From positions 1 through 15,309 of the forward strand of contig DASVBJ010000332.1 in the NCBI GenBank assembly GCA_036375895.1: a DNA stretch of 15,309 bases, given 5' to 3'. This document shows, in pieces, positions 1 through 8,500 of the stretch. The notes beneath the pieces were generated by a model. The model searched no databases. It was not told the DNA's origin and saw nothing but the letters and a program-made list of their open reading frames with translations. This DNA comes from DASVBJ01 sp036375895. GTDB taxonomy: Bacteria > Actinomycetota > Actinomycetes > JACCUZ01. The first letter of the stretch is position 1. Each line of letters starts with the position of its first letter. Position numbers and translations under genes: made by a program.

Positions 1-648
1 GTCGGCCACCGTCGCCGTGGCGACGTAGGGGATCTCGTGCGCCATCGCGATGCGCGGCACGTCCTTGCCCTGGCCGAACGGGTTGCCGGGCTCCGGCCCG
101 ACGGCCTGGGTGGTCATGGTCCGCGCCGCCGGCGGGGTGGCTCCCGAGCGCTGCACCCCGGTGTTCATGTACGCCTCGTTGTCGTAACAGATGTAGAGGA
201 CGTCGTCGTTGCGCTCGAACATGCCCGACAGGCAGGCGAAGCCGATGTCCACCGTGCCGCCGTCACCTCCTTGGCCGACGACCCGCACGTCCTCGCGGCC
301 CTTTGCCCGCAGTGCCGCGGCCACCCCGGTGGCGACGGCCGGCGCGTTCCCGAACAACGAGTGCAGCCACGCCACCCGCCAGGAGGTCTCGGGATACGGG
401 GTGGAGAACACCTCCAGACAGCCGGTCGCGTTGACCGCGACGAGCCGACCGTCGGTGGCGCGCATCGCGGCGTCCAGGGCGTAACGGGCGCCGAGCGCCT
501 CGCCGCAGCCCTGGCAGGCCCGGTGTCCCGACGTCAGGGAGTTGAAGCGCGCGGGGTCGGACTGCACCGTGCGCTGCTCGGACGAGAGCAGGCGGTTGCC
601 GATCGCGAAGCTGCCGACCTGGTAGAACTTCACCGGCGTCGTGGCCAT
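1..648 (-). CDS. porB: 2-oxoacid:ferredoxin oxidoreductase, beta (TPP-binding) subunit, partial
   Basis: Beta subunit of a pyruvate/2-ketoacid:ferredoxin oxidoreductase, which with CoA and thiamine diphosphate (TPP) turns a 2-oxoacid into acyl-CoA and CO2 and passes electrons to ferredoxin; cytoplasmic. The first 216 residues are in the window and the C-terminus lies beyond position 1. The ATG at 648 is preceded by AGGAGG (655-660), 6 nt away. Seen: ACQGCGE (C45, C48) and NATGC (C77), three of the four cysteines expected to bind the 4Fe-4S cluster (the fourth lies near the C-terminus in this family), the TPP/Mg motif GDGGTVDIGF from residue 128, and ICYDNEAYMNTG (153-164), a hallmark of PorB. 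It is the last visible gene of porG-porA-porB, 11 bp after porA. The physiological 2-oxoacid (pyruvate or a branched-chain ketoacid) cannot be told from the sequence. Confidence 0.93.
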   Translation of the reverse strand, partial: MATTPVKFYQVGSFAIGNRLLSSEQRTVQSDPARFNSLTSGHRACQGCGEALGARYALDAAMRATDGRLVAVNATGCLEVFSTPYPETSWRVAWLHSLFGNAPAVATGVAAALRAKGREDVRVVGQGGDGGTVDIGFACLSGMFERNDDVLYICYDNEAYMNTGVQRSGATPPAARTMTTQAVGPEPGNPFGQGKDVPRIAMAHEIPYVATATVAD

Positions 649-659
649 CGTCCGCCTCC

Positions 660-1913
660 TCAGACCGGTCCGGCCGCGACGGCGCCGACGTCGCGGAGGA
701 TGTTCTCGGCGCTCGGCCCGGATCGCCGGCTCTCCCGGGTCCGGGCGATCTCCCGCTCGACCAGCTCGTGGTCGAGGTCGAGGAAGGTCAGCGGTTGCAG
801 ATCGTCCGCGGCCGCCCGTTCGAACAGGCCGTGCAGCGACTTCTTGGTGATGGGACGGCCGCCCAGCCCGGCGATGACCGTGTAGCCGTTCAGCTGCACC
901 CCGGACAGCGCCATCCGGACGTTGGTCGAGACGATCCCGCCGATGCCGACCGCGAGCGCCTTCTCCAGCACCACCACGCGCCGGGCGCCCTGCAGGACGG
1001 CCCGCACCTCGGCCAGCGGGAAGGGCCGGAACGACGAGATGCCGAGCACGCCGATCCGCGTGCCCACGTCGCGCTGCTCGTCGACGACGTCTTTGATCGT
1101 GCCGAGCACCGACCCGAGCGCGACGACGATCGTCTCGGCGTCCTCGCAGCGGTACGGCCGGACCAGGCCGCCCGAGTCACGCCCGAACGCCGCGGCGAAG
1201 TCCGCTGACACCTGCGGGATGAGCTCGAGGGCCTGCATCTGCTTGGCGTGCGCGAGGTAGCGCACCTCGGTGAACGCCTCGGGCCCGACCATCGCGCCGA
1301 TGGACACCGGATCGGCCGGGTCGAGCACCTGTCGCGGGTCGTAGGGAGGCAGGAAGGCGTCGACCTGCTCCTGCGTCGGCAGGTCGACCTGCTCGAAGGC
1401 GTGCGTCAGGATGAACCCGTCCATGCACACCATCACCGGCAGGGACAGCTCCTCGGCGATGCGGAACGCCTGGACGTGCAGGTCGGCCGCCTCCTGGTTC
1501 GTCTCGGCGTACAGCTGGATCCAGCCCGAGTCGCGCTGGGACATCGCGTCGCTGTGGTCGTTCCAGATGTTGATCGGCGCCCCGATCGCCCGGTTGGCGA
1601 CCGTCATGACGATCGGCAGGCCGAGCCCCGAGGCGTTGTAGACGGCCTCGGCCATGTACAGCAGCCCCTGGCTCGCCGTCGCCGTGTAGGCCCGGGCCCC
1701 GGCTGCGGACGCGCCGATGGCCACCGACATCGCAGCGAACTCCGACTCGACGTTGACGAACTCGCAGCCGGTGAGGCGCCTGGACTTCACGAGCTTGCTG
1801 AGCGCCTCGACGATGTGCGTCTGCGGTGAGATCGGGTACGCGCAGATGACCTCCGGGCGGCACAGTGCGACCGTCTCGGCGACGGCCACCGACCCCTCAA
1901 CCTGCCTGAGCAC
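660..1913 (-). CDS. porA: 2-oxoacid:ferredoxin oxidoreductase, alpha subunit
   Basis: Alpha subunit (417 aa) of the same enzyme complex; it supplies the pyrimidine-binding half of the TPP site and, in this family, contacts the substrate and CoA. Seen: AYPISPQTHIVEAL near residue 25, matching the usual YPITPST-like substrate loop; VESEFAAMSVAIGAS near 55 with the conserved glutamates of the TPP-activating region; TATASQGLLYMAE near 77; and NRAIGAPINIW near 107. Length fits the separate-subunit type (about 390-420 aa), not the fused 1200-aa PFOR. No ferredoxin-like cysteine cluster is present, so the delta module is not fused here. The start overlaps the 3' end of porG by 17 bp and porB follows 11 bp after the stop, implying one polycistronic, translationally coupled message. 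'porA' is by family; a ketoisovalerate (vor) or other ketoacid enzyme would look similar. Confidence 0.93.
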   Translation of the reverse strand: MLRQVEGSVAVAETVALCRPEVICAYPISPQTHIVEALSKLVKSRRLTGCEFVNVESEFAAMSVAIGASAAGARAYTATASQGLLYMAEAVYNASGLGLPIVMTVANRAIGAPINIWNDHSDAMSQRDSGWIQLYAETNQEAADLHVQAFRIAEELSLPVMVCMDGFILTHAFEQVDLPTQEQVDAFLPPYDPRQVLDPADPVSIGAMVGPEAFTEVRYLAHAKQMQALELIPQVSADFAAAFGRDSGGLVRPYRCEDAETIVVALGSVLGTIKDVVDEQRDVGTRIGVLGISSFRPFPLAEVRAVLQGARRVVVLEKALAVGIGGIVSTNVRMALSGVQLNGYTVIAGLGGRPITKKSLHGLFERAAADDLQPLTFLDLDHELVEREIARTRESRRSGPSAENILRDVGAVAAGPV

Positions 1914-2487
1914 CTGAGCTCACCTCCGCCGCGCGGCTGACGATGTCGTACGCCGCGGCCGCTGCCGCCACGTTCCCCTCGGCGACCCGGCCGGAGAACC
2001 TCTCACGCAGGGCTCGGGACACCGCGTCCAGCGAGACCAGCCCACTCATGGCTGCGAAGGCTCCGAGCAGCACGGCGTTCGGCACCGGGCGGCCGGTGTG
2101 CTCCAGCGCCAGCTCGGTCGCCGGCACGGTCAGGAGCCGGTGCCCCCGCCCGCCAAGGGTCTCGGGGTCGAGCCCCAGCTCGACCGGTTGCCGGGTGGAG
2201 TTGATGAGCACCATGCCCTCGGCCCGAAGTCCGGCGAAGACGTCGACCTGGTGCAACAGCGTCGCGTCCTGGACGATCAGCGCGTCCGGGGCCATCACCG
2301 GCTCACGGACCCGGATCGCCACGTCGTCGATGCGGCAGAACGCCACGACGGGCGCGCCGGTGCGCTCTGAGCCGAAGCTCGGGAAGGCCTGCGCGTGCCT
2401 CCCCTCGGCGAAGGCCGCCACGGACAACAGCTCCGCCGCGGTGACCACCCCCTGTCCACCTCGACCGTGGATACGGACCTGGAACAC
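1897..2487 (-). CDS. porG: 2-oxoacid:ferredoxin oxidoreductase, gamma subunit
   Basis: Gamma subunit (196 aa), first gene of the visible porG-A-B operon. The N-terminus has the family signature GRGGQGVVTAAELLS (residues 8-22), followed by AFPSFGSERTGAPV, where multi-subunit ketoacid oxidoreductase gamma domains usually carry the P-x-x-GxERRG-like loop, and PNAVLLGAF near 136. The length matches stand-alone gamma subunits of about 180-200 aa, with no C-terminal 4Fe-4S (delta) extension. It overlaps porA by 17 bp, leaving no room for a porD gene between them, although porG-porD-porA-porB is the common order in four-subunit enzymes. The promoter should lie in the region shared with the divergent transpeptidase (2488-2700); no convincing -35/-10 pair was seen. 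Confidence 0.92.
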   Translation of the reverse strand: MFQVRIHGRGGQGVVTAAELLSVAAFAEGRHAQAFPSFGSERTGAPVVAFCRIDDVAIRVREPVMAPDALIVQDATLLHQVDVFAGLRAEGMVLINSTRQPVELGLDPETLGGRGHRLLTVPATELALEHTGRPVPNAVLLGAFAAMSGLVSLDAVSRALRERFSGRVAEGNVAAAAAAYDIVSRAAEVSSGAQAG

Positions 2488-2601
2488 CTCGGCGACTCCT
2501 CTCGGGACGCCTCCACCGTCGCCGCAGTGCGCCGGGCCTCCACAGGGCCGGAGGTCCCGGCCCGGGCAGCAGGAGTCCCCCCACCTCGGAGGACCAAGTG
2601 G

Positions 2602-2694
2602 CCTCCGTCACAAAACCGTGATGCAACCTCCGCCCCCGGCCGGGGGTCATCTCTCACAGACGGGACGCAGCCGCGGCCCGCATCATCACGGAGG
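2602..2694 (+). promoter_or_regulatory. Possible structured 5' leader of the L,D-transpeptidase gene
   Basis: The 213-bp gap between porG and the transpeptidase holds no gene. Its last 100 bp contain nested complementarity: CCTCCGT (2602-2608) pairs exactly with ACGGAGG (2688-2694), which is the Shine-Dalgarno of the downstream gene; CCGTGATGC (2616-2624) is complementary to GCATCATCACGG (2680-2691) apart from a 3-nt insertion; and a perfect palindrome CCCCCGGCCGGGGG (2633-2646) sits between them. There is also TCAC-N6-GTGA (2608-2621), which could be a DNA operator. Whether the RNA folds this way, and whether transcription starts upstream of 2602, is inference. In G+C-rich DNA some pairing arises by chance. 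No known riboswitch core, including the c-di-AMP (ydaO) class, was recognised. Confidence 0.35.
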
Positions 2695-2700
2695 ACCACC

Positions 2701-3549
2701 ATGAGAACCGGTCTCATCGCTCTGAGCGCCGCCGTCGTGCTGGGCCTTGGCGCCGGTTTCGGTGTCGCAGCCGCCCAGTCGCCCCACGCCGCGCCCACGC
2801 GGCCCACCGTCATCGCCTCGCCCACCACGCCCACCGTGGTGGACCCGCCGGTGGACCCGGACACGCCGGCTCCACCGCCGCCGACCACGCCCGAGGCGGC
2901 GCCCGTCCGGGTCCTGTGGACCCTCGACGACACCGGCGCCGAGGTCCGCTCGCTGGAGGCCCGGCTGGCCCAGCGGGCGCTGCTCGCTCGGCGCTGGGTG
3001 GACGGGACGTTCGGCACGGCGACCGACAAGGCGGTGCGCGCCTTCCAGGGCAGCAGGCACCTGCCGGTGACCGGCAGTGTCGACGAGCAGACCTGGGCGG
3101 AGCTGAAGGCCGTCACCCATCGCCCCACCCGCAGCGAGCTCTACCCGCCGAAGCCCGAAGCGGCGCCGGTCGGCAAGCTCGACCCGCGCTGCCTGACCGG
3201 GCGGGTGCTGTGCATCGACAAGACGAGCCGCCGGCTCGCCTTCGTCATCGACGGGACGGTGCAGCGCCGGCTCGACGTGCGGTTCGGGTCGCAGTTCACC
3301 CCGACCCGCGAGGGCGTGTTCAGCGTCTACTACAAGAGCGCCGACCACGTGTCGCGGCTGTACGGGTCGTCCATGCCCTACGCGATGTTCTTCAGCCGCG
3401 GGCAGGCCGTGCACTTCTCGTCGGACTTCGCCAACCGCGGGTACGCCGGGGCGTCGCACGGTTGCGTGAACACCCGCGACAAGGCCGCCACGGCGGCACT
3501 GTTCGCCGACGTGAGGATCGGCGACTCGGTCGTCGTGTACCGCAGCTGA
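2701..3549 (+). CDS. Secreted L,D-transpeptidase with peptidoglycan-binding domain
   Basis: A 282-aa exported L,D-transpeptidase (YkuD fold) expected to form 3-3 peptidoglycan cross-links or attach proteins to the wall by a cysteine acyl-enzyme. The ATG at 2701 was chosen because GGAGGA (2690-2695) lies 5 nt upstream and a signal peptide begins at once: positive residue, hydrophobic stretch to about residue 22, AAA/Q cleavage near 25; upstream in-frame codons run through the antisense of porG. A Pro/Thr-rich linker covers 30-68. A PG_binding_1-like domain covers about 75-138 (VDGTFGTATDKAVRAFQ and TGSVDEQTW). The catalytic domain follows, about 160-282, with H238 and the SHGCVN motif (S252-N257, nucleophile C255). 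C164 and C171 could form a disulfide. It is monocistronic, divergent from porG and convergent with the acyl-CoA synthetase. Confidence 0.93.
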   Translation: MRTGLIALSAAVVLGLGAGFGVAAAQSPHAAPTRPTVIASPTTPTVVDPPVDPDTPAPPPPTTPEAAPVRVLWTLDDTGAEVRSLEARLAQRALLARRWVDGTFGTATDKAVRAFQGSRHLPVTGSVDEQTWAELKAVTHRPTRSELYPPKPEAAPVGKLDPRCLTGRVLCIDKTSRRLAFVIDGTVQRRLDVRFGSQFTPTREGVFSVYYKSADHVSRLYGSSMPYAMFFSRGQAVHFSSDFANRGYAGASHGCVNTRDKAATAALFADVRIGDSVVVYRS

Positions 3550-3570
3550 CCCGCGGTCGCCCGCGACAAG

Positions 3571-3604
3571 ACCCTGGCCCCGCCGCCACCGGCGGGGCCA
3601 GGGT
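3571..3604. terminator. Bidirectional intrinsic-type terminator between convergent genes
   Basis: A perfect 15-bp inverted repeat, ACCCTGGCCCCGCCG (3571-3585) and CGGCGGGGCCAGGGT (3590-3604), with a 4-nt CCAC loop. It starts 21 bp after the transpeptidase stop and lies 27 bp beyond the end of the convergent acyl-CoA synthetase gene. There is no T-tract on either side, which is common for actinobacterial terminators. It probably ends transcription from both directions. Confidence 0.8.
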
Positions 3605-3631
3605 CGCTGCCAGGACGGGGCCGACCCCAGG

Positions 3632-5434
3632 TCACTGGTGGGCGTACAGCGCCTCGACCTCGTCGGCGAACTCCTTGAGCACGTTCGCCCGCTTGACTTT
3701 CAGCGTCGGCGTCAGCTCGCCGCCGACCTCGCTGAAGTCGTTCGCCAGGATGCGGAAGCGCTTGATCGCCTCTGCCTGCGACACGGCGGAGTTGGCGTCG
3801 TCGACGGCCAGCTGCACCTCTGCCAGCAGCTCGGGGTCCTCCTTCAGCGTGGCCGGGTCGGCCGGCTGGCGGCCCTTCTCGGTGAGCCACTCGGCGACCG
3901 CGTCGGGGTCCAGGGTGATGAGCGCGGTGATGAACGGGCGCCCGTCGCCCACGACCACACACTGGCTGACGAGCCAGTGGGCCCGCAGACCGTCCTCGAG
4001 CACCGCCGGGGCGACGTTCTTGCCACCGGACGTGACGATCAGGTCCTTGATCCGGCCGGTGATCGACAGGTAGCCGTCGTCGTCCAGCTCGCCGATGTCG
4101 CCGGTGTGGAACCAGCCTTCGTCGTCGAACACCTCCCGCGTCGCTGCCTCGTTGTTCCAGTACCCGCGGAAGTTGGACGGGCCCTTCAGCAGCACCTCCC
4201 CCTCGGGTGAGATGCGCACCGCGTGGCCAGGGAACGGCCGACCCACGGTCCCCACCTTCTGCGCGCCCGGCAGGTTCAGATGGACGCCCGAGCAGGTCTC
4301 GGTCAGGCCGTAGCCCTCGAGGATGGTGATGCCCATGCCACGGAAGAAGTGCCCGAGACGCGTCCCGAGAGGTGCGCCACCGCTCACGGCGTACTCCACC
4401 TTGCCGCCCATGGCAGCGCGCAGCTTGCCGTAGACCAGCCGGTCGAAGATCGCGTGCTTGAAGCGCAGCCACAGACCGGGCCCACCCCTGTCCATCGCCA
4501 TGCTGTAGGCGATGGCCGTCGACTCGGCGCGGGCGAAGATCGCTTCGTGGCCCTCGGCCATCGCCTTGTGCTTGGCGGTGTTGTAGACCTTCTCGAAAAC
4601 CCGTGGCACCGAGAGCACCGACGTCGGCTGGAAGGCCACCAGCTCGTCGGCCACGTGCTTGATGTCGGCGGTGTGGCCCAGCCGCACGTGGGTCCGCACG
4701 GCCGCGAGCTGGATCTGCCTGGCCAGGATGTGCGCCAGCGGCAGGAACAGGAGCGTGGACTTGGTCTCGTTGAACACATGCTCGCGCACTCCGTCGGCCT
4801 CGCAGACGTTCTGCACATTGTTGGCGAGGTTCCCGTGGGTGATCGCGCAGCCCTTGGGGCGCCCGGTGGTGCCTGACGTGTAGACGATCGTCGCGAGCGA
4901 GTCGCTGTTGACCTCGTGCCGGCGGGCCTCGACCTCTTCGCGGGTCACGGTCTGCCCTCCCGCGACGAGCTTGTCGATGCCGTGCTCCTCGAACGTCCAC
5001 ACCTCGCGGAGGGACGGCAGGGCGCCCTGCACCTTCCCGATGGTGGCCGCGTGGTCGGCCGTCGCGGCGAACGCCGCGACCGCTCCGGAGTCGCCGAGGA
5101 TCCACTCCACCTGCGAGGTGGACGACGTCTCGTACACGGGGACCGTGACGGCGCCGGCGACCCATATCGCGAAGTCGCACATCATCCACTCGTAGCTCGT
5201 GGGCGCCATGATCGCGACGCGGTCGCCGGTGCGGATGCCGGCCGCCATCAGCCCCGCCGCGAGGGCGATCACCTCGTCTGCGAACTGCTTCGACGTGACC
5301 GGCTTCCACTGACCGTCGACCTTCCGGTTGAAGGCGACGTGATCAGGCCAGTCCTCGGCGTTCGTGAACACGTCGTCCGCCATCATGGCCTCGGCCGGCG
5401 GTACGCGACGTGCGGGTACGGCAAACTCCTGCAT
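3632..5434 (-). CDS. fadD: Long-chain fatty acyl-CoA synthetase, FadD15-type
   Basis: ATP-dependent acyl-CoA ligase (600 aa): fatty acid + ATP + CoA to acyl-CoA + AMP + PPi, feeding beta-oxidation or lipid synthesis. Adenylate-forming motifs appear in order: YTSGTTGRPKG (185-195, P-loop), EGYGLTET (373-380), HTGD (443-446), GRIKDLIV (460-467), and TPTLKVKR (575-582) with the adenylation lysine K579. Length and sequence along the protein (YETSS, LPLAHILAR, RVFEKVYNTA, GGKNVAPAVLED) closely resemble mycobacterial FadD15, also 600 aa, as far as I recall that sequence. The ATG at 5434 has GGGAGG (5441-5446) 6 nt upstream. It is the only gene in its unit, 97 bp downstream of the phosphatase stop, and ends at the shared terminator. 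The 97-bp gap has repeated GGGCCC-containing segments (around 5477-5490 and 5519-5530) but no clear terminator. Chain-length preference cannot be read from the sequence. Confidence 0.93.
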   Translation of the reverse strand: MQEFAVPARRVPPAEAMMADDVFTNAEDWPDHVAFNRKVDGQWKPVTSKQFADEVIALAAGLMAAGIRTGDRVAIMAPTSYEWMMCDFAIWVAGAVTVPVYETSSTSQVEWILGDSGAVAAFAATADHAATIGKVQGALPSLREVWTFEEHGIDKLVAGGQTVTREEVEARRHEVNSDSLATIVYTSGTTGRPKGCAITHGNLANNVQNVCEADGVREHVFNETKSTLLFLPLAHILARQIQLAAVRTHVRLGHTADIKHVADELVAFQPTSVLSVPRVFEKVYNTAKHKAMAEGHEAIFARAESTAIAYSMAMDRGGPGLWLRFKHAIFDRLVYGKLRAAMGGKVEYAVSGGAPLGTRLGHFFRGMGITILEGYGLTETCSGVHLNLPGAQKVGTVGRPFPGHAVRISPEGEVLLKGPSNFRGYWNNEAATREVFDDEGWFHTGDIGELDDDGYLSITGRIKDLIVTSGGKNVAPAVLEDGLRAHWLVSQCVVVGDGRPFITALITLDPDAVAEWLTEKGRQPADPATLKEDPELLAEVQLAVDDANSAVSQAEAIKRFRILANDFSEVGGELTPTLKVKRANVLKEFADEVEALYAHQ

Positions 5435-5530
5435 CGGAAGCCTCCCTCATCAGGTCCGACCCCTCATTCGAGGCTAGGTCCGGGCCCGGCGCCCGATGAG
5501 AGGCCAAGGTCCCGACCAGGACCCGGGCCC

Positions 5531-8500
5531 TCAGGGACCGGCGGGGTCGTACTCCGCCAGCAGGAGTCCCAGGTCGTCGGCGAGGTCCTGGCCGACGGCC
5601 GCGCGCAGGGTGTCCAGGATGCGGTCGAGCACGGTGTCCAGCGGGCCGCTCGCCAGCGCCCGGACCATGTCGGCAAGGTCGACGAAGCCACCGCCGGGCA
5701 CCCGCGCCTCGACCAGGCCGTCGGTGTGCAGCAGCAGCCGGTCGCCGGGGCGCAGTCGCGCCGTCACGGCACGGGGAGCGGCGCCCAGCCCCAGCGGGGG
5801 GCTGTCGGGCTCGCCGAGGGTGATCAGGCGCCCCCCGGTCGACAGCAGGGCGGGCGGGTGCCCGCAGGTGACCACCTTGCAGCTGCCGTCGGAGCACACC
5901 TCCGCCAGCAGGGCGGTGACGAAGTCCTCGTCGCCGAGGTAGGGCCGCAGCCGGGCGTCCATCTGCCGCGCCACCTCGGGCAGGTCGTCGGAGTCGTGGG
6001 CCAGCGAGCGGAACGCTCCGAGGACGACCGTGGCCATTCGTACCGCTTCGAGCCCCTTGCCCCGGACGTCGCCGATCACCATCCACACCGCGTCGCCACG
6101 GGGCACGACCTCGTAGAGGTCACCGCCGACCAGGGCGTCGCTGGCGGCGCTCACGTAGGCAGCGGCGAGGCGTAACGGCCCCAGCCGCTCCGGCACCGGC
6201 GCGAGGATCGCGTGCTGGGCGACCTCCGCGACCCGGGTGATCGCCGCCAGGCGGCCGCGTTGCTGGCTGTAGGCATCCGCGTTCTCGACCGCCACCGCGG
6301 CGCGGCTGGCCAGGTCCTCGGCGAACGCGAGGTCCGTCTCGTCGTAGTGCCGGCCAGACTCCGCGGCGACCATGGTGATCGCGCCGAACGGTCCGCTCCG
6401 ACCGACCAACGGCACGATGATCACGCTCGTCAGCCCGAGCTCGCGCAGGATCCTCAGGTGCTCGTCGTCGGCGGCCGCGGCCACGAGCATGTCGTCGGTG
6501 ACCTCGCTGTAGAGCTCGCTCCGGCCGGTGCGCACGACGTTGTGCACCCCGGTCGTCGACGCCGGGTCATCGGGGTACCGGCGGCTCAGCTCCTCGGCGT
6601 ACGCGACCTTGGCGGGGTCGGTGTGGGTGACGGCGAGGGTCTGCATGACGCCGTCTTCGAGCGCTTGCACGCTGCACCAGTCGGCGAGCCGCGGCACGAC
6701 GAGGCGGGCGACGCTCTCCATGGTGGTGCGGTAGTCGAGGCTGCCGGCGAGCTGCGAGGAGGCCTCGGCCAGGAACGCGAGCTTCCCGGTCGCCGCGCGC
6801 GCCCGCGCCAGGGCCCGGGCCCGGTCGATGGCCTGCGCGGAGCTGTCGGCGAGCGTCGTCAGAGCGCCGAGCTGCGCGGGGTCGTCGGCGTCGTAGCCGG
6901 GCGAGAAGCTGAGCGAGATGACACCCAGCCTCCGCTCACCCACCGACAGCGGGAGGCACACCAGCACAGCGTCGTGAGGTGCCTGGCCCGCGAGCAGCGG
7001 GTAGCGGCGCTCGAGCTCGTCGCGGGAGCGCACCACGACCGGCCGGTTGGCGCGCACGGCTTCGCTGCCCGGCAGCTGGCCCTCGAGGGGGTAGGTGGCC
7101 CACCTCCGCCGGGTCTCCTCGCGTTCGCCGCGCATCCGCACCACGGCGAGCGTCTCGTCGTCGACCAGCAGCGAGAGAGTGGCGAGCGAGGCCCCCAGCG
7201 CGTCCGCCGCGTGGGTCACGACGATGTCCACGATCTCGTCGACGTCCTCGGCCGCTGTCAGCTCGGCGGTGACCTCCTGGAGCCGGGCCAGCCGGCCGGC
7301 CAGGGCCTCGGCCGCCGCGCGGGCCGCGCGCTCGGCCTCGTAGAGCTTGGCGCGGTCGAGCGCCTGCACGGTCTGGCCGGCCAACGCGAGCACGAACGCC
7401 CGCTCGTCGTCGTCGAAGAGCCGAGGCGAGTCGAAGCTGAAGCGCAGCGCGCCCAGCACCTCGTCCCCCAGGATGAGCGGCACGGCGCACACCGAGATCG
7501 TGCCGGGCTCGAGGCCCGTCAGCGCCGGGAACCGCTCGTCACGCGCCTCGCGCGACTCGATCCACACCGACCGCCCGTCGCGGATGGCCAGCGCGGCGGG
7601 GAGCTCGGCGTCCCTGCCCTCCGAGCGCAGCTGCGCGAGCAGGGCCTCGCCGTAGCCCACGGCTCCCGGCACGGCGAGCCGGTCGCCCTCGCTGCGGAGC
7701 ATCAGGCCGCCGCCCGATGCGCCGAGCGCGGCGACGCCCTCGGCGATCACCACCTCGGCCACCGCCGAGGCGGTCGTCACCCCGGCGAGGGCAGACGTGA
7801 CCGACTGCAGCCGGGCGGCCCGGTCGGTGGCGCGATGCGCCTCCGCCACGACCCCGAGCTCCTGCAGCAGCCGCTGCTCGAAGGTCTGCGAGGGGGCGAC
7901 GGGGTCGCCCGCGGCGGCGCTCCGGAGCTGGGCCACGATCGACTCGACGTACCAGTGCCGGAAGAGCCGGTGCTGCGGCGGGCTCTCCACCGTCAGCAGT
8001 CGGGCCGCGCGGGCGTAGCTGTCAGCCTCGTCGAGGGCGGCCAGGTAGTCCTCCGCGGCAGCGGCCGCGGAGGCCGGCAGCTGAAGGGTCAGCGTGGTGC
8101 GTGCCTCGCCGCGCTCGGCCGCCGCCAGCGCCTGCATCTTGATGGCGAGCCGCGGCTCCGCGAACCGGTACACGACGCGCTCGATGAGCCGCGCGAGCTG
8201 GTCGGGCACGATCGCGCTGTGGCCGGACTCGGCGCCCGCGGCCGCCAGCGCGAACTCGCGGACGAGGTTGTCGATGTGGGCCTTCGCGGCGAGCAGGAGG
8301 TCGGTCGGCACGTCGCCGAGGTGGACCGTGTAGCGCTTCTCCTCCTCCTCGCCTTCGCCCCAGACGTCCAGGAGGGCGTCGAGGTCGGCCGCGGGGCCGG
8401 CCACGTGCTCGTCACCGCGGACGACCTCGCACCAGACCACCTTGCCGAACTCGAGCGGCTCGACACCCCATGCTCGGCACAGAGCCTCGACGAGCATGAT

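Noticed and set aside
158..161. Cytochrome c haem site (CERCH) in the CxxC protein, residues 158-162 of the product encoded at 14487-15299
   Set aside because: The start and end given here are residue numbers, not bases. Only one of the three CxxC units is followed by His and no distal Met/His arrangement or cytochrome fold is evident.
2395..2700. Upstream extension of the transpeptidase frame
   Set aside because: It overlaps porG and has no signal-peptide logic; the ATG at 2701 has both a ribosome-binding site and an immediate signal peptide.
2488..2700. c-di-AMP (ydaO-type) riboswitch in front of the cell-wall enzyme
   Set aside because: The conserved core segments I know for this class are not present; only general self-complementarity is seen.
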